From Actinomycetes bacterium (lineage in GTDB: Bacteria; Actinomycetota; Coriobacteriia; Coriobacteriales; Eggerthellaceae), in NCBI GenBank assembly GCA_023460315.1, contig JAEWQO010000058.1, forward strand, positions 1 to 61,860: a stretch of DNA of 61,860 nucleotides, given 5' to 3'. The position numbers were made by a program, and so were the translations under genes. Below the pieces are notes generated by a model that searched no databases, was not told the DNA's origin, and saw nothing but the letters and a program-made list of their open reading frames with translations. Positions 19,150 through 27,991 of the stretch are shown here, in pieces. Position 1 is the first letter of the stretch; every line of letters starts with the position of its first letter.

Positions 19150-20446
19150 TGCGTTCCCGTGCGGTCGCCTTTTCTTGCAAGCTTGCTGCTCTGATCATGG
19201 CGTTCTTTCCGAATCTGCCGTGCACCGCTACGACCGCCTCCTGCAGGCGTCGCTCCTTCGCCTCCGCCTCCACGTCGTCGAAGAGGGTGGATGTCGCGCA
19301 GTTGTCTGGCAGCAGGTCTCCCAAGCCTATGACAATGCGGCGAATGGGCAGGTCCTGACGCGTCGTCTTGTCAAAAAGCGCATCAAAGCGTTTCATGAGC
19401 AGGTGCGTTGAGTTGGTGCGCCGCTCTATCTTGAGGCTTCCGCCGGTGCTGGTGCCGGCGCGACGGCCATGCACGGGCCGTTTGCCATGGCCGCTCTCAA
19501 ACATCTCTCCCCGCCCGTCCCCCTTGTCGCAGACATAGCCGACCATGAGCGATATCTGTTCTGACACGAGGCCCTGCTGCACCATTTCGAGCACGCTTGC
19601 ATCGACCATCTCGTGCATGACCATGCGCGCTTCCTCGATCGTGTAGTCGCAGGGGAGGACTTGGCCGTTGGTCATCGAATGGTGCTTGGGCGCATAGGAG
19701 TTGATCTGTGCCATGGTGCACGGCTCCTGCCCCCACGCGTGGTCGAGAAGGTACTCTGCATTCGAGCCGAACTCCTTGCTCAGCGTTTCTTCCCTCATGG
19801 CGGCAATGCCTGCCAGATCGTTCACGCCATGGCTTGCCAAGCGCCGTGCGATTCCGGGCCCTATGCTCCAGATGTCCGTGATGGGCCGATGGAACCAGAG
19901 CTCGCGCCTGAAGCTCTCCTCATCCAAAAATCCGATGTTGTCCGGCGCGTGTTTGGCCTGCACGTCGAGCGCCGTCTTGGCCAGGAATAGATTGGTGCCC
20001 ACGCCGGCCGTCGCGCATATCTTGGTTTTGGCGAAGACCTCCTCCATGAGCGTTTGGGCAAAGCCGCGCGCGTCTGTGCCATAGAGTGAAAGATAGGGCG
20101 TGGCGTCGATAAAACACTCGTCGATTGAATAAACATGCATGTCATCAGCGCTTACGTAGCGCAGATAGGTCGAGTAGATGTCCGCAGACACTTCCATGTA
20201 GCGACGCATGCGAGGTTTTGCCATAGTGTACCTGATGCCCTCGGGGATTTCGAAGACCCGACAGCGGTTCTTCACGCCGAGGTCTTTCAAGGCTGGCGTG
20301 ATTGCGAGGCAGATGGTGGTGCGGGTTCTGTCGGGGTCGGCGACGACGAGGTTGTCGATGAATGGGTCGAGACCGCGGTCGACGCATTCGACGCTCGCAT
20401 AGAACGACTTGAGGTCGATGCAGATGTAGGTCTTCTCTTCCACCAT
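19121..20446 (-). CDS. Y-family translesion DNA polymerase (UmuC/DinB-like)
   Basis: 441 residues from the ATG at 20446, preceded by AAAGGA; earlier in-frame ATGs, including one at 20467, would lie on or upstream of the SOS-like site. The palm carries the first metal ligand in YICIDLKSFYASVE (Asp11), and the second metal motif is YSIDECF (107-110), both intact. A helix-hairpin-helix stretch (SIGPGIARRLASHGVNDLAGIA) and a little-finger-like C-terminal half follow. It is error-prone polymerase of the UvrX/YqjW-like branch, often paired with YolD. A LexA-type box lies between the -10-like TACAAT and the ribosome binding site, so induction by DNA damage is expected. The next gene overlaps its 3' end. 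Confidence 0.9.
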   Translation of the reverse strand: MVEEKTYICIDLKSFYASVECVDRGLDPFIDNLVVADPDRTRTTICLAITPALKDLGVKNRCRVFEIPEGIRYTMAKPRMRRYMEVSADIYSTYLRYVSADDMHVYSIDECFIDATPYLSLYGTDARGFAQTLMEEVFAKTKICATAGVGTNLFLAKTALDVQAKHAPDNIGFLDEESFRRELWFHRPITDIWSIGPGIARRLASHGVNDLAGIAAMREETLSKEFGSNAEYLLDHAWGQEPCTMAQINSYAPKHHSMTNGQVLPCDYTIEEARMVMHEMVDASVLEMVQQGLVSEQISLMVGYVCDKGDGRGEMFESGHGKRPVHGRRAGTSTGGSLKIERRTNSTHLLMKRFDALFDKTTRQDLPIRRIVIGLGDLLPDNCATSTLFDDVEAEAKERRLQEAVVAVHGRFGKNAMIRAASLQEKATARERNGQVGGHRA

Positions 20447-20461
20447 GTTCCTTTCAAAAAC

Positions 20462-20473
20462 AAACATGTGTTC
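20462..20473 (-). promoter_or_regulatory. Candidate LexA (SOS) box
   Basis: Read on the minus strand, the site is GAACACATGTTT. This fits the Gram-positive LexA/DinR core GAAC-RNRY-GTTY at every position. It lies 16 bases upstream of the polymerase start and just downstream of a TACAAT -10-like element (20475-20480). It would thus overlap the transcription start, where a repressor would block initiation. Confidence 0.65.
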
Positions 20474-20604
20474 TATTGTAATGCAAGAGACCAAGAGGTC
20501 GAATGAAATTGCCATGGAAAAAGAAGGGGGATGAGGGGGCTGTCCGGATGGAGAAGAGGGCATTGCCATCTCATGAGGCCGAATTGCGACAAAACAACGG
20601 CCGG

Positions 20605-21564
20605 TCAGCAGAACTCGCCGTCGCGAATGACGCATTCGTCATCCAGATACAAGGTCGGTTTCAGGATGATGCCGTCGTAGTGGCAGTCTGCCTTGGTGGT
20701 CCCTCCGAACGAGACGTTTGTGCCGAAAGCCAGGTGGACGGTCCCATACAGCTTCTCGTCCTCGAGGATGATGCCACAGAGCTTCGCGCTCTTGTTCGTG
20801 CCGATGCCCAGCTCGGCGATGGTGCCGTTTTCGGGCCGTGCGAACAGAATGGAAAGCTGGTCGGCATAGGGTCCGCTTTCGTTTTCTCCTTCGATCCCGG
20901 TCAGGCGGCCATCGGCGAGTGTGGCGATCAGGGGTTGGGACAAGGTGCCGATGCTCACCATGGACCCGTCGATGGCCATGGTGCCGTTCGCGCCGTCCTC
21001 CCGTGGGGCGATGTACGCTTCGCCTGAGGGGAAGTTTCCACACGATCCGGGCGTGCGGTAGACTCCGGGGCTTGCGACTCCGGCGCGGCCGGCAAGGTCG
21101 AGGGTGAGCGTGTGGCCGCCTTTCTCGATGCGTGCCGTCGTCGCCTGGGTCAGCCGCTCGGTCAGCTGTGCCGTCAATACCTCGACCTCGTCATAGTCGG
21201 CGCATGCCCCGCCCTCGCGCAGCATACCGAGCGTGACGCCCGGCATGGTGACCACCCGCGTGCCGGCCGCGGCAGCCTCGATGCGGGCGTTCGTGTGGGT
21301 GATGGACTTGGCGGTGGGGCATGCGGCCACGTCGGCGGCCCTCATCGCGGCGGACACGGGAGCTGGTGGCTCTTCGCCGGCCACCTGGCCTTCGGGCATG
21401 ACCATGAGCTGCACGTCATGGTGCATCGCCTGCGCCTCCTTGTAAAACAGCTCGCCCACCTCGCGGCTGGGATCGTCGGTGACGACAAGAAGCGTCTCGC
21501 CGTCGCGAAGGGAGAGATTGGTCGCGATGATGGATCGAACGCGTTGCCTGACATCCATGGTCAT
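20605..21564 (-). CDS. M29-aminopeptidase/NicX-like metalloenzyme
   Basis: 319 residues; its ATG at 21564 overlaps the stop of the DUF1177 gene as ATGA, so the two are coupled. The fold resembles the M29 (aminopeptidase T) superfamily, which also contains NicX, the Fe(II)-dependent 2,5-dihydroxypyridine ring-cleaving dioxygenase. Visible candidate ligands are the Glu in TIAELGIGTN, the His in GTVHLAFG, and the His-x-Asp pair in ADCHYDGII. The last two match the His/His-x-Asp pattern of this superfamily. A conserved-looking block NFPSGEAYIAP precedes them. Whether it cleaves peptides or opens a heterocyclic ring cannot be decided. Its setting beside DUF917/HyuA genes favours a small cyclic or amide substrate. 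Confidence 0.65.
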   Translation of the reverse strand: MTMDVRQRVRSIIATNLSLRDGETLLVVTDDPSREVGELFYKEAQAMHHDVQLMVMPEGQVAGEEPPAPVSAAMRAADVAACPTAKSITHTNARIEAAAAGTRVVTMPGVTLGMLREGGACADYDEVEVLTAQLTERLTQATTARIEKGGHTLTLDLAGRAGVASPGVYRTPGSCGNFPSGEAYIAPREDGANGTMAIDGSMVSIGTLSQPLIATLADGRLTGIEGENESGPYADQLSILFARPENGTIAELGIGTNKSAKLCGIILEDEKLYGTVHLAFGTNVSFGGTTKADCHYDGIILKPTLYLDDECVIRDGEFC

Positions 21565-22538
21565 GCCTCCGGATTCTCGGTGGGCAGGGCACCCATCGTC
21601 TGCAGATGCGCCATGGAGCCATAGCGTTTCTGGAAGCGTGCAAACTCAGCCGCGTCATACAAGGCGCACCGTCCCTCGCCGAAGGCCTTCGCCACCTCTA
21701 TCATGAACGAACCCGCTTCATCGAGGTCGCTCAGGTGCGTCGCGCCCGTGGCGCAGCCGGGCACCGCCGTTTCGGTGGTGATGGCCACGCCGACCACCGG
21801 CGCTGCGGTCGCGGTCGAAGGCTGCAGGATGGAATTCAGGTGGTACAGGCCATTGCCATAGGGGGTGATGTCGGCCATCGAGAGCGGATAGGTGTGCGCG
21901 GGTCGTCCGGTGGCTATCTCCGCCAGAGTGACCAGGTCTTCGCTGACGCGCAAGATGCAGCCTTCCTTGACCGTGGGCGAGAGCGAGAATCCCCGATCGT
22001 TCATGATCCGGTTCCCCTTGGTGGTGTCGACCACGAGAAAGGCGTCGGGTGCCCACGGCCCCTGCGCCGTCGTTCCGACTTCCTCCCGATTCACGTCCGC
22101 AGTCGCCACGGGCGAGCCCATGAACGCCACGGGTTCGTGGGGGAAGGTTGGCGCGCATGGACACACGTGGGTTGATATCAACACGTCGCCAGGCAACACG
22201 TCGCCGCGCACGTGCATGGAGAGCAGCTTCGCCGCACACGCCAACGCCGTGAGTGCGCCATCGCCATCCGACACGAACCCGATGCGTTCCGGCCGCGCGC
22301 CCAGGCCGCCCAGGCGTCCCAGCAGGCCGATGGTCGGCGCATCGCCGCCCAACGAATGGCCTTGCGCGCCGGGAATGCGTACGCGCACCATGTCGGTGGA
22401 CCCTTGGGGGCCGGCGAGCGGGTAAGTCTCGGCGTCGCATGCGGGGTCAATGCGACGAAGGTATCCGACGACGGCCGCTCCGCTCGTCGCGGGAGAGTCA
22501 AGAATGTCGTATAGTTCGATAAGTTGTTTCAAGATCAT
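21561..22538 (-). CDS. DUF1177 family protein
   Basis: 325 residues from the ATG at 22538, behind AGGAGA; the frame is open 7 codons more. The sequence matches my memory of DUF1177 proteins, with blocks such as GQGHSLGG-like GAQGHSLGGDAPTIG, LLSMHVRGDVLPGDVLISTHVCP and DRGFSLSPTVKEGCILRVS. Its Cys/His/Asp-rich stretch HVCPCAPTFPHEPVAFMGSP could bind a metal, which is inference. No signal peptide or membrane segment. Function is not established. It is translationally coupled to the M29/NicX-like gene and divergent from DUF917-HyuA-nitrilase across 113 bases with a near-symmetric TATAAT, so all five genes may share control. Confidence 0.65.
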   Translation of the reverse strand: MILKQLIELYDILDSPATSGAAVVGYLRRIDPACDAETYPLAGPQGSTDMVRVRIPGAQGHSLGGDAPTIGLLGRLGGLGARPERIGFVSDGDGALTALACAAKLLSMHVRGDVLPGDVLISTHVCPCAPTFPHEPVAFMGSPVATADVNREEVGTTAQGPWAPDAFLVVDTTKGNRIMNDRGFSLSPTVKEGCILRVSEDLVTLAEIATGRPAHTYPLSMADITPYGNGLYHLNSILQPSTATAAPVVGVAITTETAVPGCATGATHLSDLDEAGSFMIEVAKAFGEGRCALYDAAEFARFQKRYGSMAHLQTMGALPTENPEA

Positions 22539-22588
22539 AGGACCGTCTCCTATTAACACGTTGGCAATGGCTACCGAAGGTTCGTTTC

Positions 22589-22596
22589 ATTATAAT
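22589..22596. promoter_or_regulatory. Self-complementary ATTATAAT, divergent -10 candidate
   Basis: ATTATAAT reads the same on both strands and gives a perfect TATAAT in each direction between the divergent DUF1177 and DUF917 genes. No good -35 at 17 bp was found on either strand, so an activator may be needed if this is the promoter. Confidence 0.4.
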
Positions 22597-22651
22597 GCGT
22601 TGATACGGATTGGATGGTAGTCCAATGATGAAAGGAAGGCCGTTTTCCATC

Positions 22652-23752
22652 ATGAGAAGAAAGATCGGCGTAAAGGAGATCGAGGACATGGCGCTTGGCG
22701 CGACGGTCCTTGGAGCAGGTGGAGGCGGTGACCCGTATGTCGGGAAGCTTATGGCCATCGAGGCGATCAGGAAGTATGGCGAGGTGGAGCTCATCACGCC
22801 CGACGAGGTTCCCGACGACGCCATGGTCGTCGTGTCGCAGATGATGGGCGCTCCCACCATCATGGTGGAGAAGATATGCAGCGGGGCTGAGCCCATGACG
22901 ACCTACGATGCGCTGGTAGAGGAGTTGGGTGAGGAACCCTATGCCATCTATGCGGTTGAAGCGGGAGGCGTCAACTCCACGATACCCTTCATCCTCGCGG
23001 CCACGCGCCGCATTCCGGTCATCGACTGCGATCTCATGGGCCGTGCGTTTCCCGAATTGCAAATGACCACGCTTGGTATCAACGGCGTGAAAGGCCTTCC
23101 TGCGGTTCTCGCCGACGAGAAGGGCAACACTGTGACCGTTCGCGGCATCGACGACCGGTGGCTCGAGCGCATCGCCCGTCAGGCCACCTCGGTCATGGGA
23201 GGCTACACCATCCTCGCCTCCTATCCCTGCACGGGCAGGCAGCTCAAGGACTTCTGCATTCCCAACACGCCGACATTGTGCGAGGAGATTGGCCGCACGC
23301 TCCGTGAGGCCCGGGAGGGGCACGCCGATCCCATCGATGCCGTGCTTGGCGTCACAAACGGTTTCCGCCTGTTTCGCGGCAAGGTCGTCGACGTGGAGCG
23401 CAGGACCGACGGCATGTTCGTACGCGGCCAGGCCGTGGTGGACGGTATCGACGAGGACAAGGGGAGTCAGCTTGTCATCGAGTTCCAGAACGAGAATCTC
23501 ATCGCGCTGCGAGACGGCGAGCCTGTAGTCACGTCTCCTGATCTGATCATGTCGCTCGACCTTGAGTCGGGCACGCCGGTGACGACCGAGGGTCTCAAGT
23601 ACGGCGCCCGCATCGTTGCGGTCGGCATGCCGTGCGCCCCGCAATGGCGCACGCCGGAAGGTCTCGCTGTGGTCGGGCCGCGCGCTTTCGGCTATGACAT
23701 CGACTATATTCCCGTCGAAGACCGCATGGAGACGAAAGGGGCGAGCGCGTGA
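22652..23752 (+). CDS. DUF917 family protein (S-methyl-thiohydantoin desulfurase-like), copy 1
   Basis: 366 residues from the ATG at 22652, chosen because it aligns with the start of the second copy at 29453; upstream in-frame ATGs at 22625 and 22628 are possible. The N terminus IEDMALGATVLGAGGGGDP, the central EAGGVNSTIPF and DCDLMGRAFPELQM, and the C-terminal GYDIDYIPVED are DUF917 signatures. The same family has been linked in domain databases to S-methyl thiohydantoin desulfurase. It is followed by a HyuA-like gene with a one-base overlap (TGATG), and DUF917-HyuA pairs are a recurring unit. In this pair DUF917 stands where HyuB would be expected. It probably acts with HyuA on a cyclic ureide-type substrate. 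Confidence 0.8.
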   Translation: MRRKIGVKEIEDMALGATVLGAGGGGDPYVGKLMAIEAIRKYGEVELITPDEVPDDAMVVVSQMMGAPTIMVEKICSGAEPMTTYDALVEELGEEPYAIYAVEAGGVNSTIPFILAATRRIPVIDCDLMGRAFPELQMTTLGINGVKGLPAVLADEKGNTVTVRGIDDRWLERIARQATSVMGGYTILASYPCTGRQLKDFCIPNTPTLCEEIGRTLREAREGHADPIDAVLGVTNGFRLFRGKVVDVERRTDGMFVRGQAVVDGIDEDKGSQLVIEFQNENLIALRDGEPVVTSPDLIMSLDLESGTPVTTEGLKYGARIVAVGMPCAPQWRTPEGLAVVGPRAFGYDIDYIPVEDRMETKGASA

Positions 23753-25329
23753 TGGCTCAGGCAACGAAGAACTGGCGTCTCGGCATCGATGTCGGCGGCA
23801 CGAACACGGATGCCGTCGTCATCGACGGAGATCTGAACCTCGTGGCTGCGACGAAGAGTCCCACCACTGAGGATGTCATGGGCGGCATCGAGGCTGCCAT
23901 GCACGAAGTGTTGACCCAGGTGGGGAACGATGCCGCGAACATAGGTTTTGCCATGCTCGGTACGACACACTGCACGAACGCCATCGTCGAACGCAAGCGT
24001 CTCAACAAGGTGGTGGCCCTGCGCATCGGCGCTCCGGCGACCACGGCCATCAGCTGCATGGCCGATTGGCCCGAGGAGCTCAAGAGCGCCATGGGCGTGC
24101 GCGACTTCATCGTGCACGGCGGCAACGAGTTCGATGGCCGCGAGATCAGCGCGCTCGGCGAGGACGAGATCCGCGATGTCGCCCGCGTCGTCCGGGAAGA
24201 GGGCTACGAATCGGTAGCCGTGACGAGCGTGTTTTCTCCGGTGTCCGACGCTCACGAGAAGCGTGCGGGAGTCATTCTGCACGAGGAACTGGGAGAAGCT
24301 TTCCCCATTACGCTGTCCTCCGAGATCGGCTCGCTCGGATTTCTCGAGCGAGAGAACGCCTCGATCCTGAACGCTGCGCTCCACGACGTCGCGCTGACCA
24401 CGGCCGACAGCTTCGAGGCGGCGCTTGTCGACGAGGGGCTCACGCAGGTGGCGGTGTACCTTGGGCAGAACGACGGCACGCTCATGTCGGTCGACTATGC
24501 GAAGCGCTATCCTATTTTTACCATCGCGTGTGGCCCCACGAACTCCATCCGTGGCGCGTCGTTTCTCACGCAGGAGAAGGACGCCGTCGTCGTCGACATC
24601 GGCGGAACGACCACCGACGTCGGAGTCCTCTCGCACGGCTTTCCTCGCGAGAGCATGGTAGCGGTCGAGATCGGCGACGTGCGTACGAATTTCCGCATGC
24701 CCGACCTCGTGTCGGTCGGTCTTGGCGGCGGCTCGATCGTGCGCGTGGCCGATGACGGCCGTGTGACGGTTGGGCCTGACAGCGTGGGCTACCAGGTCAC
24801 GCGCGAGGCGCTGTGCTTCGGGGGTGACACACTCACGGCCACCGACATCATGGTGGCGAAAGGTCTCGCCGTCGACGTGGGGGATCCTGCGTTGGTCGCC
24901 CATCTCGACGCCGATCTGGTCGACGCGGCGAGCAAGGAGATCACCCGCATCATCGAAGACGCGGTGGACGTCATGAAGACCTCCGCAGGCGAGGTGGGGG
25001 TGATCCTCGTGGGCGGCGGCTCCATCCTCGCTCCGAGCGAGCTCGAAGGTGCCGACCCGGTGCTCCGACCTGAGAACTTCGGTGTTGCCAACGCCATTGG
25101 ATCGGCCATAGCCCAGGTTTCCGGCCAGGTGACAAAAGTCTATTCGCTGTCTGAGACCACGCGGGACCAGGCTATCTCCCAGTCGAAGGGACGGGCCATT
25201 GCCGAAGCCATCGAGGCCGGTGCCAACCCCGACACGGTTGAGATCATCGAAGTGGAAGACATTCCGATGGCATATCTTGGCGACGCGCTGTGCATTCGTG
25301 TGAAAGCGGTCGGCGACCTGATGCTGTGA
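23752..25329 (+). CDS. HyuA-type hydantoinase/oxoprolinase subunit A, copy 1
   Basis: 525 residues from the ATG at 23752; the GTG just before it is also possible. GAAAGGGG lies upstream. It is an ASKHA-fold ATPase with phosphate-1 motif GIDVGGTNTDAVV near the N terminus, phosphate-2 motif DIGGTTTDVGVL around residue 283, and the adenosine-type GGGS motif in VSVGLGGGSIVR. LGTTHCTNAIVERK is the hydantoinase/oxoprolinase N-terminal signature. Known relatives hydrolyse hydantoins or 5-oxoproline with ATP, usually needing the HyuB subunit. No HyuB is encoded here, and DUF917 is the coupled neighbour. Cytoplasmic. Second gene of DUF917-HyuA-amidohydrolase. Confidence 0.85.
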   Translation: MAQATKNWRLGIDVGGTNTDAVVIDGDLNLVAATKSPTTEDVMGGIEAAMHEVLTQVGNDAANIGFAMLGTTHCTNAIVERKRLNKVVALRIGAPATTAISCMADWPEELKSAMGVRDFIVHGGNEFDGREISALGEDEIRDVARVVREEGYESVAVTSVFSPVSDAHEKRAGVILHEELGEAFPITLSSEIGSLGFLERENASILNAALHDVALTTADSFEAALVDEGLTQVAVYLGQNDGTLMSVDYAKRYPIFTIACGPTNSIRGASFLTQEKDAVVVDIGGTTTDVGVLSHGFPRESMVAVEIGDVRTNFRMPDLVSVGLGGGSIVRVADDGRVTVGPDSVGYQVTREALCFGGDTLTATDIMVAKGLAVDVGDPALVAHLDADLVDAASKEITRIIEDAVDVMKTSAGEVGVILVGGGSILAPSELEGADPVLRPENFGVANAIGSAIAQVSGQVTKVYSLSETTRDQAISQSKGRAIAEAIEAGANPDTVEIIEVEDIPMAYLGDALCIRVKAVGDLML

Positions 25330-25384
25330 CGGCGCCGTCATGGCGACCCCTGGAGCTGGAGCGAGGCGCATGAAAGGAGTAGGT

Positions 25385-26212
25385 ATGAATGAGACAAAAC
25401 GCATGGCGCATCTGGCACTCGTGCAATTCGAGAGCACATTGTGCGATGTGGCCGCGAACACCGGGAAGGCATGCCGCATGATTGCCGACGCGGCGGAAAA
25501 GGGGGCGGACTTGGTCGTGCTGCCCGAGTTGTTCTCCACGGGCTATCAGCTGGATGTCGTCGGCCCCCGCATCAACGAATTGGCGGAACCGGTTGACGGT
25601 CCCACGGTTATGTCGTTGCAAAAGGCCGCACGTGACGCTTCGTGCTATGTGGTGGCCGGGTTGGCGTTGACCCATGAGTTGACGGGGATCGTCTACAACA
25701 GTTCGGTGTTCATCGACCGCGAAGGCCAAGTGCTGGGGACCTATGACAAGCAGCATCTATGGGCGCTCGAGCGGTTCTATTTCCGCTCCGGCAGCGAATG
25801 CCCCGTGTTCGACACGGACTTTGGCAGGGTCGGTATCATGATCTGCTATGACATGGGCTTCCCAGAGGTCGCGCGCATGCTGGCGCTTCAAGGGGCCGAC
25901 CTCGTGGTCTGCCCGTCCGCCTGGTGCGCCGAGGACATGGACGTGTGGAACGTGAACGTGCCGGCGCGGGCTTTGGAGAACACGGTGTTCCTGGCGGCCG
26001 TCAATCGTTTCGGCAGCGAGGAGGGGCTGGTCATGCCCGGACATACGATGGTGTGCAATCCTCGTGGCCAGGTGGTCGCGAAACTGGGCGAGGAGGCCGA
26101 CGGGGTGCTTCATGCGGATGTCGCCCTAGGGACCATCCCGGACTTTCGGGTGAAGAGCCCCTATCTGCGTGACAGGCGTCCCGATCTGTATGATTTGGTG
26201 ATGCTTCCATAG
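25385..26212 (+). CDS. Carbon-nitrogen hydrolase (nitrilase superfamily)
   Basis: 275 residues from the ATG at 25385, with AAAGGAG in front. The Glu-Lys-Cys triad is in place: Glu in LPELFSTGY, Lys in YDKQHLW, and Cys in IMICYDMGFPE. A second Glu in the RALENTVF region fits the family. Substrate classes in this superfamily include N-carbamoyl amino acids, omega-amides and aliphatic amides. Behind a hydantoinase-like pair, an N-carbamoyl-amide hydrolase that completes ring degradation with release of CO2 and ammonia is the natural guess, but this is inference. Third gene of the operon, ended by the terminator at 26273. Confidence 0.8.
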   Translation: MNETKRMAHLALVQFESTLCDVAANTGKACRMIADAAEKGADLVVLPELFSTGYQLDVVGPRINELAEPVDGPTVMSLQKAARDASCYVVAGLALTHELTGIVYNSSVFIDREGQVLGTYDKQHLWALERFYFRSGSECPVFDTDFGRVGIMICYDMGFPEVARMLALQGADLVVCPSAWCAEDMDVWNVNVPARALENTVFLAAVNRFGSEEGLVMPGHTMVCNPRGQVVAKLGEEADGVLHADVALGTIPDFRVKSPYLRDRRPDLYDLVMLP

Positions 26213-26272
26213 GGAACCGCCAAGCTGACGGCGCTTTTCTCGGCGACCACGAAACGAGCTGCAGCGCATAGA

Positions 26273-26309
26273 AAAGCCCCGTGACCTCACGATGAAGTCA
26301 CGGGGCTTT
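26273..26309. terminator. Bidirectional intrinsic terminator
   Basis: A perfect 13-bp stem (26273-26285 with 26297-26309) closes an 11-base loop. It starts with AAA and ends with TTT, so both convergent genes (nitrilase-like on plus, NCS1 permease on minus) get a hairpin with a short T run. Confidence 0.85.
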
Positions 26310-26335
26310 CTTTCGAGCGAGAATGTTCGATTTCC

Positions 26336-27688
26336 CTACAGGACCTGATCGGTTTCCTTGAAGACGACGTTGTCGGTCTTCTTCACGGAAGCGTATATCT
26401 TCATAATCGCCCAGTAGAGGACTCCGGCGATGATGAGCGAGTTGAGGCCGGGGATGCCTATGCTCGCGATGCTGGTGCCCTCGCCGACAGCGAAGCCGAT
26501 GACCCAACAGGCGATGGCGACGGGGTTCCAGTTCTCGACCTTTGTGGGCAGCTCTCCTTTTGCGCGCGAGTCGTCGAGGGCCTTGCGGTTGCGACGCAGC
26601 AGGAAGTAGTCGACCACCATGATTCCGGCTACGGGGGGAATAGCCACGCCGAGCAGCGTGAGGAAGTCGGTGAAATAGTTGATGATGCCGATGACCGACA
26701 GGAAGGTGCCGACGATGCCAAGCACCCACACGAGGGTGTTGCGACTCACCTTTTTGTTGAACAGCGCGTTCAGCATGGTGGCCAGCCCCAGGCTCGACGA
26801 GTACAGGTTGATGTCGTTGAGCTTGACCGTCGAGGCGACCACGATGATGACGCCTACGACGCCCGAGGTGGCCATCATGAGGTCGACGACGTTCTCCGTG
26901 CCGGTGGCGTGGGCCAACAGCACGGAGATGAGGTTCATTCCCAACTCGCCGACGAAGGTGCCGATGAGTGTCATCCAGAAAACCTGCGTTCCGTTCTTGA
27001 GGAAACGCGCGTAGTCAGGTGTGCAGATGGCGCCTGCGATGAATCCGCCGGCAACCATCGTGGTCGCGGCACCCAAGGTGAGGGTGACACCTGGAGGGGC
27101 CATGGTGACGAGTTCGGCCAGACTGTGATCCTGGAGCATCACCCAGGCGGCAAAAAGGACCACGGCGATGAACAACGGGACGAACACCGTCGCGAAGTTC
27201 GCAATCGCCTTGATGCCGAACACGACCAGCAGGGTGATGCCGATGCCGGTGATGATGGCCCAGACTGGGTACTCGAGTCCGCCGAGGAAGTCGGTGAAGG
27301 GAATGATGCTGGCCATGCCTTCTCCGAAGACGGAGTTCTGCACGCCGAACCAGCCGATCATGGAAATGGCCACGACGCCGCCGAACAGCGCCGATCCCCC
27401 CTTGCCGAATCCGCACCAGCGCGAAAGAAGACTGGTCGACAGGCCCTCATGCGCGGCGGCGGTGCCCAGCGCCCAGCTGACCACCTGCAGCAGCACGGAG
27501 CCCAGCATGGTCGCCAAGAACGCGTCCCAGAAGGTCATGCCGTAACCAAGCGCCGCACCCAACATGAGTTGGGACACGCAGCAGATCGCGCCGATCCTAA
27601 TGAAGAGAATCCGCCAAAACGGCTGTTTCGCTTCATCAGGAACGCGCGAGAGCGAGTAATCGATATCGATATCGTTGTCCGATGCCAT
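26336..27688 (-). CDS. NCS1-family permease (CodB/cytosine-purine type), copy 1
   Basis: 450 residues from the ATG at 27688. About twelve hydrophobic segments follow a 25-residue cytoplasmic N terminus (SRVPDEAKQPFWR). GWFGVQNSVFGEG in the third helix and CTPDYARFLK after helix six are characteristic of NCS1 transporters for cytosine, purines, allantoin or hydantoins. It should import a nucleobase-like ring compound with cations. It converges on the DUF917-HyuA-amidohydrolase operon and is divergent from a second NCS1 permease. It probably supplies the substrate of one of the two modules. The exact ligand is not readable. Confidence 0.85.
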   Translation of the reverse strand: MASDNDIDIDYSLSRVPDEAKQPFWRILFIRIGAICCVSQLMLGAALGYGMTFWDAFLATMLGSVLLQVVSWALGTAAAHEGLSTSLLSRWCGFGKGGSALFGGVVAISMIGWFGVQNSVFGEGMASIIPFTDFLGGLEYPVWAIITGIGITLLVVFGIKAIANFATVFVPLFIAVVLFAAWVMLQDHSLAELVTMAPPGVTLTLGAATTMVAGGFIAGAICTPDYARFLKNGTQVFWMTLIGTFVGELGMNLISVLLAHATGTENVVDLMMATSGVVGVIIVVASTVKLNDINLYSSSLGLATMLNALFNKKVSRNTLVWVLGIVGTFLSVIGIINYFTDFLTLLGVAIPPVAGIMVVDYFLLRRNRKALDDSRAKGELPTKVENWNPVAIACWVIGFAVGEGTSIASIGIPGLNSLIIAGVLYWAIMKIYASVKKTDNVVFKETDQVL

Positions 27689-27991
27689 GGTGCTCCTTTG
27701 CTCCTTGCGATCGAAAGTCCTTTTCCAATGGTGCGGATTATACCGTTACGATCACGTAAAGAAAGGCATGCGAGAATAGTTTACCGGTCAGAAATCTTGG
27801 TGGCAGAGGCGGACGGCAAGCACTCGGCGCGGGCGAAAGCGGTCATGCCCATTCCTGCATTTTTGCGCAGGCATGGTGCGCGTGTGTCGAAAACAGAGGA
27901 AGGTGGGGGCGGAGATCCGGCTCTTAGCGTTATAATCCGGCTCTGTACATGAGGTGACATTCCCATCGCGAAGAAAGGTCTTGCTGGTCGT
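27689..27991. promoter_or_regulatory. Divergent promoter region between two NCS1 permeases
   Basis: 303 bases with no gene. A TATAATCCG occurs on each strand: minus at 27737-27742 (the TATAAT part) near the first permease, and plus at 27931-27936 near the second. They are pointed outward like two -10 elements. No matching -35 at standard spacing was found. The shared bases beyond TATAAT may be chance or a common operator. Confidence 0.4.

Noticed and set aside
22571..23764. 397-codon minus-strand open frame
   Set aside because: It is antisense to DUF917 copy 1, which has clear family motifs and a downstream coupled gene.
23704..25539. 611-codon minus-strand open frame
   Set aside because: It lies opposite HyuA copy 1, has no family character and is very His/Arg/Asp-rich, as antisense frames of this region are.
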